Positions 1 through 6,002 of a stretch of DNA of 8,125 bases are shown piece by piece (the first letter of the stretch is position 1; every line of letters starts with the position of its first letter). The stretch is from an uncultured Spirochaetales bacterium (GTDB lineage Bacteria; Spirochaetota; Spirochaetia; Sphaerochaetales; Sphaerochaetaceae): NCBI GenBank assembly GCA_945947045.1, contig CAMEXG010000089.1:1-8125 (forward strand). Reading direction: 5' to 3'. Below the pieces are notes generated by a model that did no database searches, was not told the DNA's origin, and worked only from the letters and a program-made list of their open reading frames with translations. The translations under genes were made by a program, and so were the position numbers.

Positions 1-108
1 TGGATCAGAGTATTCAATCTTAGCCATGCATATATCGAATGATAGATTCATTCGTACTGCATGTTTCAGAATTCTTTTATCCACTCTCTCCGTTTTTGGA
101 GATAGCAT
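1..108 (-). CDS. Possible partial ORF running off the left edge
   Basis: An ATG at 108 opens a frame of 36 codons that reaches the window edge without a stop. It starts 19 nt after the stop of the SGNH lipoprotein gene on the same strand. An AGGAG lies upstream, but 11 nt before the ATG, which is longer than ideal. The visible peptide begins MLSPKTERVDKRIL and is basic and non-hydrophobic, with no signal peptide. I do not recognise a family. The short distance to the upstream stop would fit a second gene of the same transcript, but 36 open codons can occur by chance. Confidence 0.35.
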   Translation of the reverse strand, partial: MLSPKTERVDKRILKHAVRMNLSFDICMAKIEYSDP

Positions 109-127
109 TAACTGACCATCTCCTATA

Positions 128-817
128 TCAATTCAACTCAATGCACTTAGTTTTTAAATACTCAGCCCAGAAGTCATTCCCTTTTTCACTGAAATGAACA
201 CCGTCATCAGCCATGTATTCCTTTATTCCACTTCCATCAGATTCATTCATTTCAGAAGCGATATCCAAGAAAATAAATATTCCCGGATGCTTTGAATTAT
301 ACTCAGAAACCAAGCCTTCTATAATGGTGTTGCATAGCGCTATTTTTCGATTTAGATGTAATAATTTCGGATTCGATAGTCCTGTAATAGTCTGTATATA
401 CGCTCTCTTTACTTTTAGCTCAATGATCCGGTCCAATAACATCCTATAATCGTCTTCAAAGGTTTCATAAGAGAAATCATCATAGGATACGTCGTTGCCG
501 CCTACGGCAATAAAAAGGGATTCTGGCTTTATGTCCTCCAACACATCCAGTCTCTTTCTCACGCCTCTCACGACTTCTCCTCCCACTCCCAATCCAAGTA
601 CTGTTTTATCCTTCGGATGAAAATATGCGTTACAATCAAAGAGCGCGACACGGGAGTCCCCCATAAACACAAAATCGCCTTCTTTTTCCTTGTTTTCATC
701 GATCCACCCCTGATAATCAAAATAAGTATCAGGATGAATTTTATTTCCTTCAGGAACACAAGAAAAAAGAGAGAATAAAAGTATAAAAACAAGAGAGCAA
801 AGAATAAGTTTTTTCAT
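128..817 (-). CDS. SGNH/GDSL-family hydrolase lipoprotein
   Basis: A 229-residue predicted lipoprotein of the SGNH hydrolase superfamily (esterase, lipase or acetylhydrolase-like). The N-terminus is MKK followed by a hydrophobic stretch and a lipobox L-F-S-C with the modified cysteine at residue 20, so the protein should be lipid-anchored and face outward. Block I is FMGDSR at 51-56 with Ser55 as nucleophile. The glycine-rich GLGVGG at 75-80 fits block II, GGND at 106-109 (Asn108) fits block III, and DGVH at 205-208 gives the Asp/His pair of block V, so all catalytic positions are present. I chose the ATG at 817 over an upstream in-frame ATG at 850 because it places MKK directly before the hydrophobic core. 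No clear Shine-Dalgarno precedes either. It lies beyond the TRAP operon terminator and is probably a separate unit. Substrate unknown; deacetylation of a glycan is one possibility. Confidence 0.85.
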   Translation of the reverse strand: MKKLILCSLVFILLFSLFSCVPEGNKIHPDTYFDYQGWIDENKEKEGDFVFMGDSRVALFDCNAYFHPKDKTVLGLGVGGEVVRGVRKRLDVLEDIKPESLFIAVGGNDVSYDDFSYETFEDDYRMLLDRIIELKVKRAYIQTITGLSNPKLLHLNRKIALCNTIIEGLVSEYNSKHPGIFIFLDIASEMNESDGSGIKEYMADDGVHFSEKGNDFWAEYLKTKCIELN

Positions 818-850
818 ATCTATCATGTTAACACATTGTAGATGGCACAC

Positions 851-1129
851 AATGAAAAACGGAACAAAAGCATTAAGTTTTTATAAAGAAAAAAATAGCA
901 CCTACTTATTAATACAAGTGTACTATCATGCTGATTTACTTTCTTTGTGAAAGGAAAAACACCTTCTATGTTTCTTATGCTTAAATATAGTTCTTTCTTT
1001 TTTATGAAGATAACTTGAAAAACTGACCCCCAGACTCATCCTAAAGAGAGGACAGATATCCTTTTATTGAGAGGATTATAGATGAGATAATTATCGAAAT
1101 GGGATTTCAGTTACATAAGCTCATATCGT
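851..1129. other. Intergenic stretch with no supported gene
   Basis: The stretch between the TRAP operon terminator and the SGNH gene is A/T-rich and holds no convincing gene. It should contain the promoter of the SGNH gene. A TATAAA on the minus strand (880-885) could be a -10 box, but no good -35 sits at the right distance, so I do not call it. A minus-strand frame of 37 codons (926-1039) is rich in Lys and His but lacks a ribosome binding site. The heptamer GAGAGGA occurs twice (1046-1052 and 1069-1075), 23 bp apart. I see no structured RNA. Confidence 0.5.
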
Positions 1130-1164
1130 AAAAAAAATTCCCTGAAGTCATTTGACCTCAGGGA
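1130..1164 (-). terminator. Rho-independent terminator of the TRAP operon
   Basis: On the minus strand, eight bases after the dctM stop, an inverted repeat forms a stem of about 11-12 bp with one G-U pair and a small A/U loop (CCCTGAGGTCA pairing with TGACTTCAGGG, 1139-1164). It is followed by two A and then eight consecutive T (1130-1137 as A on the plus strand). Strong stem plus T-tract in the correct orientation marks the end of the dctPQM transcript and separates it from the SGNH gene. Confidence 0.92.
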
Positions 1165-1172
1165 GATAAACA

Positions 1173-2483
1173 TCAGACAGCTGGTACATAACCACCGAGA
1201 AGCTTCGGAATTATGAGAGAGATATCTGGAATGAAGGAAACAAGCAAGAGGGCGATGATCATACATCCATAGAATGGAATAGTCGCCTTTACTACCTTCT
1301 CAAGCGGTGTCTTACCTACAGCGGAGCCAATGAAAAGAACAGCTCCTACAGGAGGTGTCAAGAGACCGATACCGCAGTTAAGAACAACCATGATTCCAAA
1401 CTGGATCGGGTCGATTCCACATGTCTTTGCAATAGGAAGAAGGATAGGAGTAGCAATCAAGATGATTGGAGCCATATCCATGATACATCCCAAGACAAGA
1501 AGAATAAGGTTCAAGAGAAGAATCAAGATTATTCTATTTGAAGTGAGGGATGTAATTGCATTTGCAGCGATATCAGGAATATGGAGATATGTAAGACAAT
1601 ATCCAAATACAGCCGATGTAGAAATAAGGATAAGGACGATTGAAAGTGTACTTACACACTCGTCAAGAGCCTTCCAAACTCCCTTCCAATCAAGTCCCTT
1701 ATAGACAAATACAGAGACGATAAGAGAGTAAATGACTGCAATAGCTGCAGACTCTGTAGCTGTAAAGAAACCTGCTACGACTCCGATGACAACGATGACG
1801 ACTGCTGCAAGAGCCCAGATAGATGTCTTAAGCTGCTTTAAGAATCCAATGATAGAGAACTTGTCTCCCTTTGGATAGTGACGCTTAACAGAGATGACAT
1901 AGCTTCCGATCATAAGAGTAAGTGCCAATAGAGCTCCTGGCAGATAACCAGCCAAGAACAATGAACCTACACTGATGCCGCCTGCTGTTGTTGCATAAAT
2001 AACCATGTTGTGGCTTGGCGGGACCAAGAGACCTTCACAGCTGGAGGTAATAGTAACAGCAGTTGAGAAGTCTGAATCATAACCCTCGTCAACCATCATA
2101 GGAATAAGGATGGAACCAAGAGATGCTGTATCAGCACTTGCTGATCCGCTTATACCTCCGAAGAAGTAGGAAGCAACGATATTTACCTGAGCCAGTCCTC
2201 CTCTCATCCAACCTACACAGCTGTTTGCAAGGGCGATAAGCTTATCTGAAATACCGCCGGAGCCCATCAATACACCCATTGTGATGAAGAATGGAACAGC
2301 CATAAGAGAGAAAGAGCTGATTCCCTTGACCATAAGTCTACATACTTCTACAAGAGGCTTGCCAAGAACGGTAAGACAAGCTGCAGAAGCGAGACCTACT
2401 GCATATGCAATAGGGAAGCGCAAGAAAACCATGAGGAAGAATCCACCGAGAAGAACTATAGTAGCCAATGTATTGGTATCCAT
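1173..2483 (-). CDS. dctM: TRAP transporter large permease subunit, DctM family
   Basis: The 436-residue large membrane subunit of a tripartite ATP-independent periplasmic (TRAP) transporter, which moves the substrate across the inner membrane, normally driven by a sodium gradient. It is highly hydrophobic along its whole length, as expected for a protein with 11-12 membrane segments, and of normal family length. Family signatures are in order: SFSLMAVPFFITMG (57-70), GGISGSASADTASLGS (109-124), LLVPPSHNMVIY (152-163), TATESAAIAVIY (241-252), MDMAPIILIATPILLP (335-350) and NCGIGLLTPPVG (369-380). The start ATG shares one base with the dctQ stop (TAATG), and the Shine-Dalgarno GAGGAGGT is read as the last codons of dctQ (Glu-Glu-Val), so the two are translationally coupled. 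It is the last gene before the terminator. Substrate cannot be told from this subunit. Confidence 0.96.
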   Translation of the reverse strand: MDTNTLATIVLLGGFFLMVFLRFPIAYAVGLASAACLTVLGKPLVEVCRLMVKGISSFSLMAVPFFITMGVLMGSGGISDKLIALANSCVGWMRGGLAQVNIVASYFFGGISGSASADTASLGSILIPMMVDEGYDSDFSTAVTITSSCEGLLVPPSHNMVIYATTAGGISVGSLFLAGYLPGALLALTLMIGSYVISVKRHYPKGDKFSIIGFLKQLKTSIWALAAVVIVVIGVVAGFFTATESAAIAVIYSLIVSVFVYKGLDWKGVWKALDECVSTLSIVLILISTSAVFGYCLTYLHIPDIAANAITSLTSNRIILILLLNLILLVLGCIMDMAPIILIATPILLPIAKTCGIDPIQFGIMVVLNCGIGLLTPPVGAVLFIGSAVGKTPLEKVVKATIPFYGCMIIALLLVSFIPDISLIIPKLLGGYVPAV

Positions 2484-3025
2484 TATTTAACCTCCTCAAC
2501 CTGTATTCCACAGATTTTCTTCACGTCTGTATAAAGTGCCTCGAATTCAAAGACGATCATCGCTATTCCTGCAAGAGGAACAGGAAAATACATCCAGAAC
2601 TTACTAAGCCAAGTGATAGAAATGTACTTACCACGAGCACCGAGAGTTGTTGTATATTTCCAGCCATAAAATAGCATAATGAATCCAAGGATCATTACCG
2701 CTACATCTGCAATGATGTCAGAAATATTTAAAACCTTCTTAGGAAGATACCTATCGAAAGCAGTCATTCTTATATGAGCACCGCGTCTGATGGCAAGAGC
2801 GGCAGAAAGAACAGCCATATAAGACATAAGAGTCAATACAATTTCCTCTGTCCATGCAGGATCGGAGAGGAAAGGAATCCATTTGTGCAGCAGTCTTCCT
2901 GCCACTGCGTAAGATGTAATCAAAATATCTGCAATAAGAAGGATTTTACAAATGAAGAGGAAAACCTTGTAAACCCAGTCATATACAGGTCTGACTTTAT
3001 CCATAGTATTAAAGAATTTTTCCAT
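2483..3025 (-). CDS. dctQ: TRAP transporter small permease subunit, DctQ family
   Basis: The 180-residue small membrane subunit of the TRAP transporter, which pairs with DctM in the inner membrane. Four hydrophobic segments are visible at about 20-43, 60-80, 103-122 and 145-163. The typical DctQ motif is present in the second helix and the loop after it: W58-T-E-E, then SYMAVLSAALAIRRGAHI ending at His84-Ile85. The frame could be opened two codons earlier by a GTG at 3031. I chose the ATG at 3025 because a GGGG lies five bases before it, whereas the same run abuts the GTG. It lies 79 bp after dctP, separated by a hairpin, and overlaps dctM by one base. Length and topology are normal for the family. 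Confidence 0.94.
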   Translation of the reverse strand: MEKFFNTMDKVRPVYDWVYKVFLFICKILLIADILITSYAVAGRLLHKWIPFLSDPAWTEEIVLTLMSYMAVLSAALAIRRGAHIRMTAFDRYLPKKVLNISDIIADVAVMILGFIMLFYGWKYTTTLGARGKYISITWLSKFWMYFPVPLAGIAMIVFEFEALYTDVKKICGIQVEEVK

Positions 3026-3029
3026 AGAC

Positions 3030-3035
3030 ACCCCA
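3030..3035 (-). promoter_or_regulatory. Ribosome binding site deciding the dctQ start
   Basis: Minus-strand TGGGGT with the G run five bases upstream of the ATG at 3025. It directly adjoins the alternative GTG at 3031, which is too close for use, so the ATG is the likely start. Confidence 0.6.
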
Positions 3036-3055
3036 TTTCTTTGAATGGAAACAAC

Positions 3056-3085
3056 ATTACGGTACCGCCTGGGCAGTACCGTAAT
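3056..3085 (-). promoter_or_regulatory. Intergenic hairpin between dctP and dctQ
   Basis: A perfect 10-bp inverted repeat, ATTACGGTAC and GTACCGTAAT, encloses a 10-nt loop (3066-3075) that can add two or three inner G-C pairs. It starts about 20 bases after the dctP stop and ends about 30 bases before dctQ. On the minus-strand transcript it is not followed by a clean U-tract (TGTTGTTT), so it should not terminate fully. The likely role is to protect the 3' end of dctP mRNA or to attenuate transcription, so that the soluble binding protein is made in excess over the membrane subunits. Six T follow on the plus strand, so it could also stop antisense transcripts there. Confidence 0.72.
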
Positions 3086-3104
3086 TTTTTAAAAAGTTTT
3101 TATT

Positions 3105-4115
3105 TTACTTAAGGTTCTTGATCTTGCTGTAAAGCTCTTCCTGTCCCTTAATGTTCTGAGCTGTAATAGCTGAGCAAGCTTCAACCCAAGGAGTCTTGTC
3201 TGCTACATCGACAACGTTGCAGCCTTCAGCCTTCAACTGAGCAAGAACTTCGTCTTCCTTAGCCTGAGAAATCTGAGCGTTGTAAGCCTGAGTTCTCTTT
3301 CCAGCTTCCATGATAGCTGCTCTCTGCTCGTCGTTGAGCTTGTTCCATGCTGTATCTGTGATGACAGCCTGGATAGCACCGAGTGTGTGACCATCGAGGA
3401 TGAGGGTATTTGCAACTTCAGGGAATGCGTTTGACTTGTAGTTTGCGATTGGCTGTTCAGCACCGTCAACAACACCTGTCTGGAGAGCTGAATAGAGTTC
3501 ACCGAAGGAAACGACTGTTGGAGAAGCACCGAGGCCCTTGACCATACCTGTCATGACTGGGTCGTTGGAAACACGAATCTTAAGTCCCTTGAAATCTGCG
3601 ATAGATGCAACTGGCTTGACTGTGAAGAAGTGTCTGAATCCTTCTTCTCCATAGAAGATACCTCTGAGAGGAAGTCCGATTTCCTGTGGTTCGTTGAGGA
3701 ACTCAGCAGCGAGATCAGAGTTAGCGAAGTTCCAGAAGTGGTCTCTGCTCTCAAATGTGAAAGGAAGAGAGAGAAGCATGGACTTCTTTGCACCATATCC
3801 TGTAAGAGCGAAAGCTGAGATTCTGGAGATATCGACAGTTGTAGCACCGCCCATCATACCGTCGAGAACGTCGTTTTCACTTCCGAGAACACCAGAAGCC
3901 TGGATGTCGATGATGACTGATCCGTTTGTAAGTGTCTCAACCTGTTCCTTAAAATACTGAGCTGTCATACCGACAATTGTATCAAGTGGGTTTACTTCTG
4001 CATAAACAAGAGTGACAGGACCATCATTTTTTGCGCCTGCAGCTTCTTTCTCGCCATTAGCGAAAACAGAGAAAACCATGAGTGCACAGAGTGCGAAAGT
4101 AATGAATTTTTTCAT
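3105..4115 (-). CDS. dctP: TRAP transporter solute-binding protein, DctP family
   Basis: The 336-residue periplasmic binding subunit that captures the substrate and delivers it to DctQM. The signal peptide is of the cleavable type I form (MKKFITFALCALMVFSVFA, cut before NGEKEA), so the mature protein is soluble. Family features include VLGSENDV (76-83), LPFTFESRDHFW (117-128), and DFKGLKIRVSNDP (174-186), with Arg181 at the position of the conserved arginine that binds the substrate carboxylate. They also include GASPTVVSFGELYSALQTG (196-214) followed by VDGAEQPIANY (216-226). I chose the ATG at 4115, not an in-frame start at 4151, because GGAGG lies seven bases upstream and MKK leads into the signal core. 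It is the first gene of the transporter unit and probably has its own promoter in the 124-bp gap upstream. Substrate is likely a carboxylate, but which one cannot be read. Confidence 0.95.
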   Translation of the reverse strand: MKKFITFALCALMVFSVFANGEKEAAGAKNDGPVTLVYAEVNPLDTIVGMTAQYFKEQVETLTNGSVIIDIQASGVLGSENDVLDGMMGGATTVDISRISAFALTGYGAKKSMLLSLPFTFESRDHFWNFANSDLAAEFLNEPQEIGLPLRGIFYGEEGFRHFFTVKPVASIADFKGLKIRVSNDPVMTGMVKGLGASPTVVSFGELYSALQTGVVDGAEQPIANYKSNAFPEVANTLILDGHTLGAIQAVITDTAWNKLNDEQRAAIMEAGKRTQAYNAQISQAKEDEVLAQLKAEGCNVVDVADKTPWVEACSAITAQNIKGQEELYSKIKNLK

Positions 4116-4122
4116 TTTAAAT

Positions 4123-4127
4123 CCTCC
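4123..4127 (-). promoter_or_regulatory. Strong ribosome binding site of dctP
   Basis: Minus-strand GGAGG, seven bases before the ATG at 4115. It fixes the start at the MKK of the signal peptide and rules out the in-frame upstream start at 4151, which would place this site inside the coding region. Confidence 0.8.
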
Positions 4128-4132
4128 ATTTA

Positions 4133-4152
4133 TTTGGCTCCTACGAACCAAA
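4133..4152 (-). promoter_or_regulatory. Palindrome in the dctP leader (operator or 5' UTR hairpin)
   Basis: On the minus strand TTTGGTTC and GAGCCAAA flank a four-base loop (GTAG). In RNA this is an 8-bp stem with one G-U pair, ending about five bases before the dctP Shine-Dalgarno. As DNA it is a near-perfect 20-bp palindrome placed three bases downstream of a candidate -10 box (4156-4161), where a repressor could sit. It could be a regulator site or an mRNA-stabilising hairpin; the sequence does not decide. Confidence 0.5.
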
Positions 4153-4155
4153 GTT

Positions 4156-4184
4156 AGATTAGATGAAGAATTTTACTCTCGCAA
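4156..4184 (-). promoter_or_regulatory. Candidate promoter of dctPQM
   Basis: On the minus strand TTGCGA (4179-4184) and TAATCT (4156-4161) are separated by 17 bp, fitting a sigma-70-type promoter just upstream of the dctP leader. An alternative in the same region uses TAAAAT (4170-4175) as -10, with the T-tract at 4193-4198 as -35, also 17 bp apart. Neither has a full consensus -35, which fits an activator-dependent promoter. The phased repeat lies directly upstream. Confidence 0.45.
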
Positions 4185-4187
4185 GTG

Positions 4188-4227
4188 AATCGAAAAAATG
4201 TAAAAATAATAGAAAAAAATTGAAAAA
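4188..4227. repeat. Four-unit 10-bp tandem repeat with phased A-tracts
   Basis: Read on the plus strand in steps of ten from 4188, the units are AATCGAAAAA, ATGTAAAAAT, AATAGAAAAA and AATTGAAAAA. Three match AATNGAAAAA and the second is degenerate. The A-tracts (4193-4198, 4202-4206, 4213-4219, 4223-4228) therefore recur about once per helical turn, which is the arrangement of intrinsically curved DNA. The array ends three bases upstream of the candidate dctP -35 box. It may serve as an UP-like element or as direct-repeat binding sites for the AraC-type response regulator encoded upstream. Confidence 0.6.
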
Positions 4228-4239
4228 ATATCGGGAGAA

Positions 4240-5235
4240 CTACTTATCCAAAGCTCTTATCTTGTCAACAATCGCCTTATTTTCACTACTCAAGTCAGAG
4301 TATATAGGAGAAACAGCATCTTTCCATCTCTCGATTTCCTCATAGCTTGGATATGTGACTATACAACCGCTACTCAAAGCATCCCTCTTAGCTTTTTCTT
4401 CTTCCTCTCTCCATAACTCTCTTTCAAAACGCCCCGCCTCAATAGCAGCCTCTTTAATAACATCCAGAAGACCCTCATCTATTTCCGCTATCTCTTCCAT
4501 GGCTTTTCTACTCATCATCATGATTTCCGGAAGTCTCATATGTTCGTCTAAGAAGACGAATCTAGCTACATCGGAGTGACCTGTATACATATATGAAGGG
4601 AAGTTATTCTCTGCTCCGTCTATGGTCTTTTTCATCAACTCGGAATAGACGCTTCCATATGGTATTTGAATCGTAGACGCCCCCAGAAGGGAAAAGATCT
4701 CCTCCATTTTATCATTTTCCTGGGTTCTTATGATTTTTCCCTGCAAATCTGAAAGAGTATCTATCTTCTCGATGGTATAAATACTTCTGGCTCCTGCATC
4801 AAACCAGGAGAGACCTATCGAGTCACCATCAAGAATAGATAAAAAATACTCTCCAACGTCACCGTCAAGAACATTCCACATATGTTCAGAGGATGAAAAA
4901 AGATATGGTAGCTGCAGGATCTGGAACTCGGGATAGAAGGCACTAAGAGTACCGATACTGATACGCATGAAATCTACGCCTCCATATTCAACCATTCTAA
5001 AAACGTCGTTTTCGCTCCCCAGTCTCCCGTCTCCATATACTTCTATCTCTATTCTGCCCCCGCTCTTCTCCTCAACCAACTGGCTGAAGTATCTTGCAGC
5101 ACGGGTTGTAGGATAGTAGTCGGGCTGGTTGTCTCCATAGCGCAACACCAGAAGAGGCTCTTCTTTTTCAGCGGTTTTTTTAGCGCAGGAGAAGAGTAAG
5201 ACCATAGCCAACAGACAGAGGAGAACCTTCTTCAT
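4240..5235 (-). CDS. DctP-family solute-binding lipoprotein, probable sensory binding protein
   Basis: A 331-residue member of the TRAP solute-binding family, but with a lipoprotein signal: the hydrophobic N-terminus ends in LLFSC with Cys17, so it should be membrane-anchored rather than freely soluble. Family features are RLGSENDV (71-78), LPYLFSSSEHMW (109-120), FDAGARS (145-151), DLQGKIIRTQEND (163-175) with the substrate-contacting Arg170, GASTIQIPYGSVYSELMKK (185-203) and IDGAENNFPSY (205-215). It shares LGSENDV with the transporter's own DctP, but the rest differs considerably. Its start overlaps the response-regulator stop by 4 nt (ATGA), with AGGGGAGGAG just upstream, so it is co-translated with the two-component system. 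This suggests that it senses ligand for the kinase. Alternatively it is a second binding protein for the same DctQM. Family call sure; sensory role inferred. Confidence 0.9.
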   Translation of the reverse strand: MKKVLLCLLAMVLLFSCAKKTAEKEEPLLVLRYGDNQPDYYPTTRAARYFSQLVEEKSGGRIEIEVYGDGRLGSENDVFRMVEYGGVDFMRISIGTLSAFYPEFQILQLPYLFSSSEHMWNVLDGDVGEYFLSILDGDSIGLSWFDAGARSIYTIEKIDTLSDLQGKIIRTQENDKMEEIFSLLGASTIQIPYGSVYSELMKKTIDGAENNFPSYMYTGHSDVARFVFLDEHMRLPEIMMMSRKAMEEIAEIDEGLLDVIKEAAIEAGRFERELWREEEEKAKRDALSSGCIVTYPSYEEIERWKDAVSPIYSDLSSENKAIVDKIRALDK

Positions 5236-6002
5236 GCCTCTCCTCCCCTATATCCCCTGCTCTTTCTGAATTCCGATGGAGTAAAACCTGTCTTTTTCTT
5301 AAAAGCCCTGCAGAAGTAACTTCCATTCTCATATCCTGTCATTCTTGCTATCTCGCTCATACTTCTCAAGGGATCCTTCAAAAGCTCCTTCGCAGCATTG
5401 GTCCTTACGTCCGAAAGATAGTCAGAGAAGTTTGTACCACTATATTTTTTAAAAATAGAAGAAAGATAAGCAGGACTTAACGAAAGCATCTCCGCTACAC
5501 TATCAAGGCTTACGAAGATTGACGAATAATTCTTTTCTATCCATCTCTTTACTTTTCTTACAATCTGGGCTCCTTTCTCACCAGATTCACTTTCGTCTCC
5601 GTCTCTCAGACCTTCCAATTGTCGCTGGACTCCTATGCTGTCCAAAGCTTTTTCAAAGGCTGCAACGACCTCTTCTTTCACAACCGGCTTCAATATATAG
5701 TCGGAGACTCTCAGCTTTACAGCTTCTCTAGCATACTCAAATAGAGAATAAGCAGTAACAAATATAATCCTGCAGCCAGGATTATTTTCAAGGATGATCT
5801 TTGAGGCCTCGATTCCATTCATTTGAGGCATCTCTATATCCATTAATATTATATCGGGATTCCATAAAGAAGCCTGGGCGACAGCTTCTTTCCCGTTGTC
5901 TGCACATTGAACTGTGACACTCCCGGAAAAAGAACGGTAGAGTATATCTGATAAATGTCTCTGCTCCGGTATTTCATCATCGACAACAAGTACTTTCGTC
6001 AT
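5232..6002 (-). CDS. Response regulator with AraC-type DNA-binding domain (YesN-like)
   Basis: A 256-residue two-component response regulator acting in the cytoplasm as a transcription factor. The N-terminal receiver domain (about 2-122) has the acidic pair Asp8-Asp9, the phospho-acceptor Asp55 in ILMDIEMP, Thr83 and Lys105 in LKP, so all active-site residues are present. A short charged linker (about 125-146) leads to an AraC/XylS domain (147-247) with two helix-turn-helix units: VSLDSVAEMLSLSPAYLSSIF (164-184), and SMSEIARMTGYENGSYFCRAF (214-234) followed by KKKTGFTPSEFRK. Its ATG overlaps the kinase stop by one base (TGATG), and GGAGGAG lies upstream. The probable partner is the adjacent kinase, and the likely target is the dctP promoter and perhaps its own operon. 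It is shorter than many YesN proteins because it lacks a long middle region. Confidence 0.95.
   Translation of the reverse strand: MTKVLVVDDEIPEQRHLSDILYRSFSGSVTVQCADNGKEAVAQASLWNPDIILMDIEMPQMNGIEASKIILENNPGCRIIFVTAYSLFEYAREAVKLRVSDYILKPVVKEEVVAAFEKALDSIGVQRQLEGLRDGDESESGEKGAQIVRKVKRWIEKNYSSIFVSLDSVAEMLSLSPAYLSSIFKKYSGTNFSDYLSDVRTNAAKELLKDPLRSMSEIARMTGYENGSYFCRAFKKKTGFTPSEFRKSRGYRGGEA

Noticed and set aside
81..104. Small inverted repeat TCTCC/GGAGA near the left edge
   Set aside because: Stem of only five to six bases and no T-tract on either strand, so it is not called as a terminator.
926..1039. Minus-strand frame of 37 codons, rich in Lys and His
   Set aside because: No ribosome binding site with usable spacing, low complexity, and no recognisable family. 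The GGGGGTCAGTTTTT stretch inside it recalls ends of some insertion sequences, but no inverted partner or transposase fragment is visible.
1046..1075. Direct repeat GAGAGGA, two copies 23 bp apart
   Set aside because: Short motif in a purine-rich stretch with no promoter nearby; chance is a sufficient explanation.
1330..1704. Plus-strand frame of 124 codons inside dctM
   Set aside because: Arg/Ile-rich antisense shadow of the permease gene with no family resemblance.
3233..3960. Several open frames on both strands inside dctP
   Set aside because: They lie entirely within a well-supported gene, have Ser/Leu/Arg-biased compositions typical of out-of-frame reading, and lack ribosome binding sites.
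4200..4240. Possible terminator after the lipoprotein gene
   Set aside because: T-rich on the minus strand but no stem precedes the T runs. Transcription may read through into dctP, so the six genes may partly share a transcript.
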